Shown one piece after another: positions 8,429 through 16,430 of a stretch of DNA of 55,297 bases. The position numbers were made by a program, and so were the translations under genes. The notes under the pieces were generated by a model. It saw nothing but the letters and a program-made list of their open reading frames with translations. It did no database searches and was not told where the DNA came from. The stretch covers positions 1 to 55,297 of the forward strand of contig NZ_NFHD01000022.1 in assembly GCF_002159185.1 (NCBI RefSeq). Reading direction: 5' to 3'. This DNA comes from Gemmiger sp. An87 (GTDB lineage: Bacteria; Bacillota; Clostridia; Oscillospirales; Ruminococcaceae). Positions within the stretch are counted from its first letter, which is position 1. Each line of letters opens with the position of its first letter.

Positions 8429-10312
8429 ATGCCTGTGTTGACTTCGGAGCAGCAAAAGCAAAAGCCCAAGCAAAGCAAAATCCGCTATACGGAGTACTAC
8501 GACCTGCAAAGTACCTTTGACGGTCTGTATGCAGACAGCCTGAATGGAAAAGTGTTTCAAAACCTCATGGGCCTGATTGCCAGTGAGGAAAACATCAAGC
8601 TGGCATATCGGACCATCAAGGGAAATAAAGGGAGCGGTACTCCCGGTGTGGATAAACGGACTATCCGGCACCTTGCCTCCATGGAGGAAGAAAGGTTCGT
8701 CCGGCTGATTCAAAAACAGTTCAGTTGGTACAAGCCCCGCCCGGTAAGACGGGTGGAGATCCCAAAGCCCAACGGAAAAACAAGACCGCTGGGGATTCCC
8801 ACCATTGTAGACCGTATCGTTCAGCAGTGTATCCTGCAAGTGCTGGAGCCTATCTGCGAGGCCAAGTTCCACGAGCGTTCCAACGGCTTCCGGCCAAACC
8901 GCTCCACGGAACACGCTATCGCGCAGTGCTGCCGGCTCATGCAGATACAGCACCTGCACTATGCGGTTGACCTGGACATTCACGGCTTCTTTGACAACGT
9001 GAACCACGGAAAGCTGATACGGCAGATGTGGAAACTGGGCATCCGGGATAAAAAGCTGCTGTGCATCATCAAGCAGATGCTGAAAGCACCAATCGTTCTC
9101 CCCGATGGCAAGAGAATTTACCCGACCAAGGGAACGCCGCAGGGCGGCATCCTGTCGCCGCTCTTGTCCAACATCGTGCTGAATGAATTGGACTGGTGGG
9201 TGTCCTCCCAATGGGAGAACATGCCCACCCACTACGAGTACAAAACCAGACAGAACGCACACGGTACGGATATTAAAAGCCATACCTACCGAGCACTGCG
9301 CCGGAGCAATCTCAAGGAAATGTATCTCGTAAGGTATGCCGATGACTTCAAAATCTTCTGCCGGAGTTATCAGGACGCGGTAAAAGCGTTTGAGGCCACA
9401 AAGCTCTGGCTGAAAGACCGCCTGGGGCTGGACATCAGCCCGGAAAAGTCAAAGGTCATCAACATGAGGCAGCATTACTCGGAATTTCTGGGATTCAAGC
9501 TGAAGGTCTACCACAAAGGGAAAAAGTACGTGGTCTGCTCACACATGAGCGACAAAGCCGTAGCACACGCAAAGGAGAAAATCTCGGCTGCAATCAAGGC
9601 GATTCAGACTCCGGCAGACAGCCGAAGTCAGTATATCGCTATCCAGCAGTATAACGCAGTGGTTGCCGGACTTCATAACTACTACCGGCTGGCCACCCGT
9701 GTCAGCGAGGACTTCCCCAATCTGGCGCAGGGGCTGAAAAAGCAAATGGCAAACAGACTGCGCGGCTTGACCCGAAACGGGAAACTGGAACGGAGCTTCA
9801 TTAAAGAACGGTATGGAAAGAGTAAACAGCTTCGGTTTCTGAACGGACACCCCCTCATTCCAATCGGGTATGTTCAGACACGGGATGCCCAGCACAAGAA
9901 GAAAACCGTCAACCGGTACACCCCGGAAGGGCGGGCGGAAATCCATAAAAATCTTGGTGTCAACACCGATACGATGATATGGCTCATGCGAACCCCTGTG
10001 CTGGACAAGACCATTGAGTTTTCAGACAACCGAATCTCCCTGTTTGCGGCTCAATATGGGCGGTGCGCTGTTTCCGGCGCGGAACTCATGCCCTACGACA
10101 TACGCTGTCACCATAAAGTGCCGCTGGAAAACGGCGGAACGGATAAGTACAGCAATCTTGTTCTGGTAACCGAGGCTGTCCACCTTTTAATCCATGCCAC
10201 CACAGAAGCTACGATACAAAAGTACTTAAAAACGCTCCAACTGAACAAAAAGCAACTGGAAAAACTCAATAAGCTGCGGGAACTGGCCGGAACACCGGCC
10301 ATAGCGCAGTAA
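8429..10312 (+). CDS. ltrA: Group II intron-encoded reverse transcriptase/maturase with HNH endonuclease
   Basis: This 627-residue protein supports splicing and retrohoming of its host intron. The reverse transcriptase domain has the active site YADD at about 303-306, plus GTPQGGILSPLLSNI and NGFRPNRSTEHA. A maturase (domain X) region follows at roughly 380-500. The C-terminal 80 residues hold an HNH endonuclease core with CAVSGAEL, HHKVPLENGG and NLVLV...HLLIH. The ATG at 8429 follows AGGGGTGG. No stop or frameshift interrupts it. The HNH domain implies DNA-targeted mobility. Confidence 0.93.
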   Translation: MPVLTSEQQKQKPKQSKIRYTEYYDLQSTFDGLYADSLNGKVFQNLMGLIASEENIKLAYRTIKGNKGSGTPGVDKRTIRHLASMEEERFVRLIQKQFSWYKPRPVRRVEIPKPNGKTRPLGIPTIVDRIVQQCILQVLEPICEAKFHERSNGFRPNRSTEHAIAQCCRLMQIQHLHYAVDLDIHGFFDNVNHGKLIRQMWKLGIRDKKLLCIIKQMLKAPIVLPDGKRIYPTKGTPQGGILSPLLSNIVLNELDWWVSSQWENMPTHYEYKTRQNAHGTDIKSHTYRALRRSNLKEMYLVRYADDFKIFCRSYQDAVKAFEATKLWLKDRLGLDISPEKSKVINMRQHYSEFLGFKLKVYHKGKKYVVCSHMSDKAVAHAKEKISAAIKAIQTPADSRSQYIAIQQYNAVVAGLHNYYRLATRVSEDFPNLAQGLKKQMANRLRGLTRNGKLERSFIKERYGKSKQLRFLNGHPLIPIGYVQTRDAQHKKKTVNRYTPEGRAEIHKNLGVNTDTMIWLMRTPVLDKTIEFSDNRISLFAAQYGRCAVSGAELMPYDIRCHHKVPLENGGTDKYSNLVLVTEAVHLLIHATTEATIQKYLKTLQLNKKQLEKLNKLRELAGTPAIAQ

Positions 10313-10374
10313 CCCTCAATGCTGTAACGAAGTGTGTAAGTTGTGTTTAAAACTGTTGAAATTCATTTCCGATG

Positions 10375-10410
10375 GAACGCCGTGTGCGGTGAAAGCCGCA
10401 TGCACGGTGT
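10375..10410 (+). ncRNA. Group II intron domain V hairpin
   Basis: The segment GCCGTGTGCGGTGAAAGCCG followed by CATGCACGGTGT folds into the short hairpin with a GAAA tetraloop expected of catalytic domain V. The triad position appears to read CGC rather than AGC. A domain VI-like stretch and the 3' splice site at 10459 follow. Confidence 0.7.
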
Positions 10411-10459
10411 GGAGTGGGGGAAAATCCGGCGATGACTTCAAAGGATTACCTATCACTAT

Positions 10460-10560
10460 CCGGTGCAAAGAGCCAGGGCATGAAGCAGCTGATGGCTGGT
10501 GGCGGTGTTGCTCTGATCGGCATCACTCTGGTACCGCTGCTCTCCGGTCTCTTCGGCTAA
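10460..10560 (+). CDS. Maff2-family small membrane protein, 3' exon
   Basis: After intron removal the frame continues as PGAKSQGMKQLMAGGGVALIG and ends TLVPLLSGLFG with TAA at 10558-10560. The joined product is 71 residues with two hydrophobic segments, the usual Maff2 length. The gene ends 17 bases before the TTG start of the VirB6-like gene. Confidence 0.8.
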
Positions 10561-10577
10561 GGAAGGAGTGTTGATCG

Positions 10578-11444
10578 TTGGACAGCGTACTCGATCAGAT
10601 TGGGGAATGGTTCAAGGAAATGCTTGTTTCCGGCATCATGAACCAGCTGACGGGACTGTTTGATTCGGTGAACACTCAGGTTGGCGACATTGCAATGCAG
10701 ATGGGGCAGACCCCGGCGAGTTTCTCGCCGGGGATCTTCTCCATGATCCGGAATGTTTCCGAATCAGTGATTATCCCGATTGCAGGCCTGATCCTGACCT
10801 TCATTGCCTGCTATGAGCTGATTCAGATGATCATTGAGCACAATAACCTTGCCAATTTTGAGATCTGGACCTTTTTCCGATGGGTCTTCAAGACCTTTGT
10901 TGCCGTAGTTCTTATCACCAACACCTTCAACATTGTGATGGCCGTTTTTGATGTGGCACAGCATGTGATCAACAATGCGGGCGGTCTCATCACCGGAGAT
11001 ACGGCAGTGAATGCAGACGCCCTCGAATCCATGCAGGATACGCTGGAGGCAATGGAGATCGGACCTCTTTTTGCACTGTTTCTGCAGTGCATGGTGGTTC
11101 AGTTTACCATCAAGGCTCTGAGCGTTGTGATCTTCGTGATCGTCTATGGACGAATGATTGAAATCTACTTGATGACCAGTCTGGCACCGATCCCGTTTTC
11201 AACCTTCGGAAACCGCGAACAAAGCATGGTGGGGCAGAACTATCTCCGGTCCCTGCTTGCCCTTGGCTTTCAGGGATTCCTCATCATGATCTGTGTCGGC
11301 ATCTATGCGGTGCTTATCCAGGGTGTTTCGGTTTCAGAGGACATCATCGGTTCCATCTGGGGCATTCTCGGGTACACAGTGCTGTTGTGCTTCACGCTGT
11401 TTAAGACCGGTACACTGGCAAAGAGCGTGTTCTCGGCGCACTGA
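10578..11444 (+). CDS. VirB6/TrbL-like conjugal transfer membrane protein (CD1112 family)
   Basis: The 288-residue polytopic protein should form part of the inner-membrane channel of the type IV secretion system. Hydrophobic segments lie at about 55-80, 93-120, 155-185 and 210-280, with a polar loop around the intron-like GDTAVNADALESM. The start is TTG at 10578 after GGAAGGAG. It lies between Maff2 and PrgI, as in intact clostridial ICEs, and there is no internal damage. Confidence 0.85.
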   Translation: MDSVLDQIGEWFKEMLVSGIMNQLTGLFDSVNTQVGDIAMQMGQTPASFSPGIFSMIRNVSESVIIPIAGLILTFIACYELIQMIIEHNNLANFEIWTFFRWVFKTFVAVVLITNTFNIVMAVFDVAQHVINNAGGLITGDTAVNADALESMQDTLEAMEIGPLFALFLQCMVVQFTIKALSVVIFVIVYGRMIEIYLMTSLAPIPFSTFGNREQSMVGQNYLRSLLALGFQGFLIMICVGIYAVLIQGVSVSEDIIGSIWGILGYTVLLCFTLFKTGTLAKSVFSAH

Positions 11445-11462
11445 AAGGAGGTTCAGAGCAAA

Positions 11463-11891
11463 GTGGCAGCTTATATCCCTGTCCCGCGGGACCTTACGAG
11501 GGTCAAATCCAAGATTCTATTCAACCTGACGAAACGTCAGCTTTTCTGCTTTGGGGCGGGTGCACTGATCGGTGTCCCGTCTTTCTTTTTGCTCAAAGCA
11601 AACGGCAATACCAGCATGGCTTCCATCAGCATGATCATCATCATGCTGCCGTTCTTCTTCCTCGGAATGTATGAGCGGGACGGTCAGCCGCTGGAAAAGC
11701 TCGCAAAGCAGTTTATTCAGACAAAGTTTGTAAGGCCGAAGGTCCGGCCTTATCAGACGAACAACTATTACGCCGTTCTGATTCGTCAGGCACAGGCAGA
11801 AAGGGAGGTGGAAGCTATTGTTCTCGGTGCTGAAAAATCTGTTCCGAAAAACAGAGAAGAGAAACCTGACCATGCCGCTGAACCTGACTAA
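11463..11891 (+). CDS. PrgI-family (VirB3-like) conjugation protein
   Basis: This 142-residue protein begins MAAYIPVPRDLTRVKSKILF, the PrgI family signature, and has two membrane segments at about 25-45 and 50-70, then a cytoplasmic tail. It is a small inner-membrane component that partners VirB4. The GTG start at 11463 follows AAAGGAGGT. The 3' end overlaps the VirB4 gene by 74 bases, pointing to coupled translation and a stoichiometric partnership. Confidence 0.85.
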   Translation: MAAYIPVPRDLTRVKSKILFNLTKRQLFCFGAGALIGVPSFFLLKANGNTSMASISMIIIMLPFFFLGMYERDGQPLEKLAKQFIQTKFVRPKVRPYQTNNYYAVLIRQAQAEREVEAIVLGAEKSVPKNREEKPDHAAEPD

Positions 11892-14262
11892 GGCGCAGGA
11901 ACGGCAGGTTCAGAAAATCATTGACCGTGCGAGGCGTGATGATGGAATTCCCCGCACGACCCAGCAGTCGATTCCGTTTCAGCGTATGTTTCCGGATGGA
12001 ATCTGCCGTGTCAGCGAGCGGTATTACACCAAGACCATCCAGTATCAGGACATCAACTATCAGCTGGCCCAGCAGGAGGATCAGACCGCTATTTTTGAGG
12101 AGTGGTGCTCCTTTTTGAATTTCTTTGACAGCTCTATCCACTTCGAGCTGTCCTTTGTGAACATGGTAACGGATGCGGAAGTCTTTGAAAAGAGCATTCG
12201 CATCCCGTATCGCAGCGATCGCTTCAACAATTCTCGCAATGAGTACAGCCAAATGTTGAAAACACAGTTCGCTCAGGGCAACAATGGCCTCACCAAGACG
12301 AAATATCTCACATTCGGAATCGAGGCAGAGTCCATGCGGGAGGCAAAGCCCCGGCTGGAGCACGTACAGACCACCCTGATGAACAACTTCAAGCGGCTTG
12401 GAGTCACTGCCCGCGTGCTGAACGGCAAGGAGCGCCTGCATCTTATGCACGCAATCTTCCACATGGGCGATACCAATGATCGCTTTGCCTTCGACTGGAG
12501 CTGGCTTGCCGGTTCGGGGCTTTCCGTCAAAGACTTCATCGCACCCACATCCTTCTCCTTCCCCGGCGGCAGGACCTTCACCATGGGGAGCCTGTATGGA
12601 GCTATGAGTTACCTGCAGATCACAGCCTCGGATCTTTCCGACCAGCTGCTGAAGGATTTTCTGGACATGGAGTCCAGCGAGATTATCACCATGCACATCC
12701 AGTCGGTGGATCAGACCGCTGCCATCAAGCAGATCAAGCACACCATTACCGAGCTGGACAGAAGCAAGATCGAGGAGCAGAAAAAGGCGGTCCGCGCTGG
12801 TTATGACATGGACATCATCCCTTCCGATCTGGCCACTTATGGAAAGGATGCGAAGGCGCTTTTGAAGGAGCTGCAGTCTCAGAACGAGCGGATGTTCCTG
12901 GTCACGTTTCTTGTGATGAATACCGGCAGAAATCAGCAGGAGCTGGAGAACAATGTGTTCCAGGCATCCTCGATTGCACAGAAGCACAACTGCAATCTGA
13001 GACGGCTGGATTTTCAGCAGGAGCAAGGACTGATGAGCAGTCTGCCCCTTGCCAATAACCTGATTGAGATCCAGCGTGCACTGACCACCAGCTCCACGGC
13101 CATCTTCATCCCCTTTACCACACAGGAGCTGTTCCAGAACGGTGATGAGGCGCTGTACTATGGTCTGAATGCTCTTTCCAACAACCTGATCATGGTGGAC
13201 CGGAAGAAACTGAAAAACCCGAACGGACTGATTCTCGGCACGCCCGGCTCCGGTAAATCTTTCTCGGCAAAGCGCGAGATTACCAATGCCTTTCTGGTTA
13301 CGGACGATGACATCATCATCTGTGATCCGGAGGCGGAGTACGCAGCGCTGGTCAATCGTCTGGAAGGTCAGGTGATCAAAATCAGCCCGACCAGCACCCA
13401 CTATATCAACCCGATGGATATCAATGAATCCTACTCGGAGGATGACAATCCGTTGGCGCTGAAGGCGGACTTTATCCTTTCTCTCTGCGAGCTGATTATC
13501 GGCGGCAAGGATGGCCTGCAGCCGATTGAAAAGACGGTCATTGACCGCTGTGTGCATCAGATCTACCAGCACTACTTCGAGGACCCGAGGCCGGAAAACA
13601 TGCCGCTTTTAGAGGACCTCTATTACGCACTTCTGCGGCAGGAGGAAAAGGAAGCCCACCGAGTGGCCACAGCTCTTGAAATCTATGTGAAGGGCTCGTT
13701 GAATCTGTTCAACCACAGGACCAATGTGGATATTCAGAACCGCCTGGTCTGCTATGACATCAAGGAGCTTGGCAAGCAGCTGAAAAAGCTTGGCATGCTG
13801 ATCGTGCAGGATCAGGTCTGGGGCCGTGTAACGGCAAACCGCAGTGCAGGTAAAACGACCCGCTACTATATGGATGAGTTCCATCTTCTGCTGAAGGAGG
13901 AACAGACTGCGGCCTATTCCGTTGAAATCTGGAAGCGGTTCCGTAAATGGGGCGGTATTCCCACCGGAATCACCCAGAACGTAAAGGACCTGCTGTCCAG
14001 CCGCGAGGTGGAGAACATTTTTGAAAACTCCGACTTCGTGTATATGCTGAATCAGGCGGCCGGGGACCGTCAGATCCTGGCCCAGCAGTTAAACATTTCG
14101 CCTCATCAGCTTTCCTATGTGACGCATTCTGGCGAGGGCGAGGGACTGCTCTTCTACGGCAATGTAATCCTGCCCTTTGTGGATCATTTCCCGACGGATC
14201 TGGAGCTCTACCGCATCATGACGACGAAGCTGTCCGAGGTGACGGACGCAAAGGCGGTGTGA
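11818..14262 (+). CDS. VirB4/TraE-like conjugation ATPase
   Basis: The 814-residue cytoplasmic ATPase should power assembly and transport by the secretion system. Walker A is GTPGSGKS at about 474-481, with an acidic Walker B-like YYMDEFHLL near 683 and the conserved ITQNVKDLL further on. Length and order match intact family members. The start is TTG at 11818 after AGGGAGGTGG, inside the PrgI gene; an internal ATG follows about 17 codons later. The gene ends one base before the next ATG. It looks functional although the element is broken. Confidence 0.92.
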   Translation: MFSVLKNLFRKTEKRNLTMPLNLTKAQERQVQKIIDRARRDDGIPRTTQQSIPFQRMFPDGICRVSERYYTKTIQYQDINYQLAQQEDQTAIFEEWCSFLNFFDSSIHFELSFVNMVTDAEVFEKSIRIPYRSDRFNNSRNEYSQMLKTQFAQGNNGLTKTKYLTFGIEAESMREAKPRLEHVQTTLMNNFKRLGVTARVLNGKERLHLMHAIFHMGDTNDRFAFDWSWLAGSGLSVKDFIAPTSFSFPGGRTFTMGSLYGAMSYLQITASDLSDQLLKDFLDMESSEIITMHIQSVDQTAAIKQIKHTITELDRSKIEEQKKAVRAGYDMDIIPSDLATYGKDAKALLKELQSQNERMFLVTFLVMNTGRNQQELENNVFQASSIAQKHNCNLRRLDFQQEQGLMSSLPLANNLIEIQRALTTSSTAIFIPFTTQELFQNGDEALYYGLNALSNNLIMVDRKKLKNPNGLILGTPGSGKSFSAKREITNAFLVTDDDIIICDPEAEYAALVNRLEGQVIKISPTSTHYINPMDINESYSEDDNPLALKADFILSLCELIIGGKDGLQPIEKTVIDRCVHQIYQHYFEDPRPENMPLLEDLYYALLRQEEKEAHRVATALEIYVKGSLNLFNHRTNVDIQNRLVCYDIKELGKQLKKLGMLIVQDQVWGRVTANRSAGKTTRYYMDEFHLLLKEEQTAAYSVEIWKRFRKWGGIPTGITQNVKDLLSSREVENIFENSDFVYMLNQAAGDRQILAQQLNISPHQLSYVTHSGEGEGLLFYGNVILPFVDHFPTDLELYRIMTTKLSEVTDAKAV

Positions 14263-14263
14263 T

Positions 14264-15433
14264 ATGGCAAAAAAATCCGTACGACTCCATTTCACGGAGG
14301 ATGAGCTTGCAGCTCCCAAGGTAAAGAAAGCCGCATCAAAAGCGGAACGAGCCGCAGATAAGGCGGACCGGGCAGCGGCCAAAACACCCAAGAAAAGGAA
14401 GCTGAGACTGGAAGCGGATAAGACGGCGGAACGAAGGGTACACCTCACCTTTGAAAAGCAGGATGTCCCTGTCGGTGAACTCACCGGCAGGGGCAACCGT
14501 TTCACCAGATCGGCTGTTTCCGGAGCCATTCATGGCCGGATTGCTGCGAACAATCAGGATGAGAATACCGCGGTTCAGGCGGCGGATACCTCAACAAGTG
14601 CGCTGGAAAACGGTGCCCATGCAGTTGACCATGCCGTTTACAGCAAGAAGCTGAAGTCCATCAAAAAGGCGGAGCACCTGCAATCCAAATCGGATGCAGC
14701 CAATGTGAATGCGCTGTATCAGCAACGCATGGCAGAGCATCCGGAAGATTTCTCCAACCCTCTGTCCCGCTGGCAGCAGAAAAAAGCAATCCGCAAGGAA
14801 TATGCAGCAGCAAGGCGTGCGGAGAAAACCGTGGTACGTACCGGGGCAACCACAGGAAAGGGCACTGCCGGGATAAGGAGCATCGGGCAGAAGCTTGTGG
14901 ACTTCAAGGATAAAGCGCTTCAGTATGTGGCAGCGCATCCGCAGACGTTTTTGATTATCGGCGGGCTGGCGCTGCTCGTTATCATCGTTTCGTCCACTCT
15001 TTCTTCCTGCTCCGCTTTCCTGCCGGGGAGCTCCGGCGCAGTCATTGCAACCACCTTCACGGCTGACGATGAAGATATCATCGGTGCCAATGATGACTAC
15101 AAAGAGCTGGAAGCTGAACTGCAGCGCGAAGTCGATGCCGTCGAATCCACCTATCCCAGCTACGACGAATACAACTATTTTCTCGATGAGATCGGCCATG
15201 ATCCGTACCAGCTGGCAGCTTACCTGACCGTGCAGTTTGAGGACTATACGCGAAGCGAGGTCCAAGCCACGCTTCACTTTCTGTTCGACCTTCAGTATGA
15301 GCTGACAACTGAAGAAATCCTTGAATATCGGAATCAGGCAAAGTATCCGAATCAGAAGATTTTCGCGAGCCAGCTGATCGTTCGTGGCATAGCAAAATAT
15401 GTGGTTAAGGCACTGGAGCAGGAATTGGAATGA
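14264..15433 (+). CDS. CD1108-type ICE protein, apparently truncated with a foreign C-terminus
   Basis: The 389-residue product has a basic Ala/Lys-rich N-terminal half (1-220), one membrane segment at about 225-245 (LIIGGLALLVIIVSS) and an extracellular part with DPYQLAAYLTVQFEDYTRSEV. This matches the first half of CD1108-family ICE proteins, which normally continue into a cell-wall hydrolase domain and are much longer. After LFDLQYELT the sequence changes to EEILEYRNQAKYPNQK and ends at residue 389 with KALEQELE, which I cannot match to the family. I read this as a deletion junction that removed the hydrolase and the rest of the ICE. Confidence 0.65.
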   Translation: MAKKSVRLHFTEDELAAPKVKKAASKAERAADKADRAAAKTPKKRKLRLEADKTAERRVHLTFEKQDVPVGELTGRGNRFTRSAVSGAIHGRIAANNQDENTAVQAADTSTSALENGAHAVDHAVYSKKLKSIKKAEHLQSKSDAANVNALYQQRMAEHPEDFSNPLSRWQQKKAIRKEYAAARRAEKTVVRTGATTGKGTAGIRSIGQKLVDFKDKALQYVAAHPQTFLIIGGLALLVIIVSSTLSSCSAFLPGSSGAVIATTFTADDEDIIGANDDYKELEAELQREVDAVESTYPSYDEYNYFLDEIGHDPYQLAAYLTVQFEDYTRSEVQATLHFLFDLQYELTTEEILEYRNQAKYPNQKIFASQLIVRGIAKYVVKALEQELE

Positions 15434-15632
15434 CAAACAAAATAGAGCGCGGTTCGCAAAGACAAAAACGGGCTGTTCTCTGTTTTTTCAAAGGCCTGTG
15501 GGCTGCGCTCAGAGCGGCACGGGGTTTTGTGCTGCACGGTCCATCTGTCCGGCAGAATTCAGAAAACACATTTTGAGAATTGGTCAAAAAATAGAATTGC
15601 GTTTCTGCTGCAGAGAGGTCCGGAAACGCCGG

Positions 15633-15661
15633 TTGCCAATCCATGAGAAATGGGGTAGAAT
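15633..15661 (+). promoter_or_regulatory. Sigma-A-type promoter for the HAD gene
   Basis: TTGCCA (15633-15638), a 17-base spacer and TAGAAT (15656-15661). It lies about 40 bases upstream of the ATG at 15700. The region 15434-15632 before it holds no gene. Confidence 0.6.
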
Positions 15662-15699
15662 AGAGGCTGCAAAATAACCGCAAGGAAGGAACTTCTTTT

Positions 15700-16359
15700 A
15701 TGATAAAAGCAGTCATTTTTGATATGGACGGCCTGATGTTTGATACCGAGCGCCTGTGGGATACCCTGTGGGAGCCCACCTGCCGGGCACTGGGTCTGGA
15801 GATGCCGCAGGATCTGGAGGCCTTTTTCACCGGTGGCCGCGGGCTGGCGGGAGTGAAGCTGAACGAGCACATTCAGAAATTCTTCCCCCAGGCGGACCCT
15901 CAGGTGATTGTGGAAAAGATCTGGGAGCTGGCAGAGCAGCGGTTTGCCCAGGGGGTACCCTGCAAGCCGGGCCTTGCCGAGCTGCTGGAAACTCTGGAGG
16001 AGAAAAAGCTGCCCCGCATCGTGGCAAGCTCCAGCCCTCGTGCATTGATCCTGAAAAACCTGGAAACCACCGGTATGGCCCGGTATTTTGACCAGGTGGT
16101 CTGCGGTGCGGATGTGCGCCACAGCAAGCCCGCGCCGGATATCTTCCTGGAGGCGGCCCGCCGCCTGGGGGTGGACATCCGGGACTGCCTGGTGCTGGAG
16201 GACAGCTTCAACGGTGTGCGCGCGGGTCACGCGGCGGGAGCGGTCACCGTGATGGTGCCGGACATTGCTCAGCCCGATGAGGAGATCCGGGCGCTGTACA
16301 ACCGCTGCTGCAAGGATCTGTTTGAGGTCCGCCAGCTGCTGCTGAATGGCCAGCTGTAA
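15700..16359 (+). CDS. HAD-superfamily phosphatase/phosphoglucomutase-like hydrolase
   Basis: The 219-residue protein has the HAD motifs in order: nucleophile region FDMDGLMFDTE (9-19), motif II VASSSP near 107, Lys of motif III in HSKPAPDIF, and motif IV LVLEDSFNGV. The cap is of the C1 helical type, as in beta-phosphoglucomutase and sugar-phosphate phosphatases. The exact substrate cannot be told from sequence. The ATG at 15700 follows AAGGAAGGA. This is the first chromosomal gene after the ICE remnant and it converges on the GGDEF gene. Confidence 0.85.
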   Translation: MIKAVIFDMDGLMFDTERLWDTLWEPTCRALGLEMPQDLEAFFTGGRGLAGVKLNEHIQKFFPQADPQVIVEKIWELAEQRFAQGVPCKPGLAELLETLEEKKLPRIVASSSPRALILKNLETTGMARYFDQVVCGADVRHSKPAPDIFLEAARRLGVDIRDCLVLEDSFNGVRAGHAAGAVTVMVPDIAQPDEEIRALYNRCCKDLFEVRQLLLNGQL

Positions 16360-16370
16360 AACATAAAAAA

Positions 16371-16409
16371 GCCGCCCTGCCGGAAATTCCCGGCAGGGCG
16401 GTGCTTTTT
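16371..16409. terminator. Bidirectional terminator between HAD and GGDEF genes
   Basis: A 13-bp stem GCCGCCCTGCCGG / CCGGCAGGGCGGT flanked by A-run on the left and GCTTTTTG on the right, so it can serve both convergent genes. Confidence 0.85.
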
Positions 16410-16430
16410 GTATGGAATGGTGAGAGGGCT

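Larger units (their letters stand above)
7699..10459 (+). mobile_element. Group II intron inserted in the Maff2 gene
   Basis: The 5' end GTGCGACAC matches the group II consensus GUGYG, and the 3' end (CACTAT) ends in AY. Joining 7698 to 10460 gives AAC-CCC-GGT and an uninterrupted Maff2 frame, which fixes both ends. A reverse transcriptase gene lies at 8429-10312 (domain IV) and a domain V hairpin at 10375-10410. A possible EBS1, GGTTGTT (8088-8094), pairs with 5' exon bases GATAACC (7692-7698) with two G-U pairs. The structured RNA region 7699-8428 has no other gene. All parts look intact, so the intron may be active. Confidence 0.9.
1..15433. mobile_element. Remnant of a Tn1549/CTn-type integrative conjugative element, interrupted by two other elements
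   Basis: The order coupling protein (C-terminal remnant), Maff2, VirB6-like, PrgI, VirB4, CD1108-type protein is the conserved conjugation module of clostridial ICEs. All genes run on the plus strand with short gaps or overlaps. The coupling-protein gene is cut by a serine-recombinase transposon and Maff2 by a group II intron. The usual downstream genes (topoisomerase, primase, ICE relaxase and integrase) are absent and ordinary chromosomal genes begin at about 15630. The left end lies outside the window and no attachment site could be identified. I infer that the element can no longer transfer itself. Confidence 0.8.
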
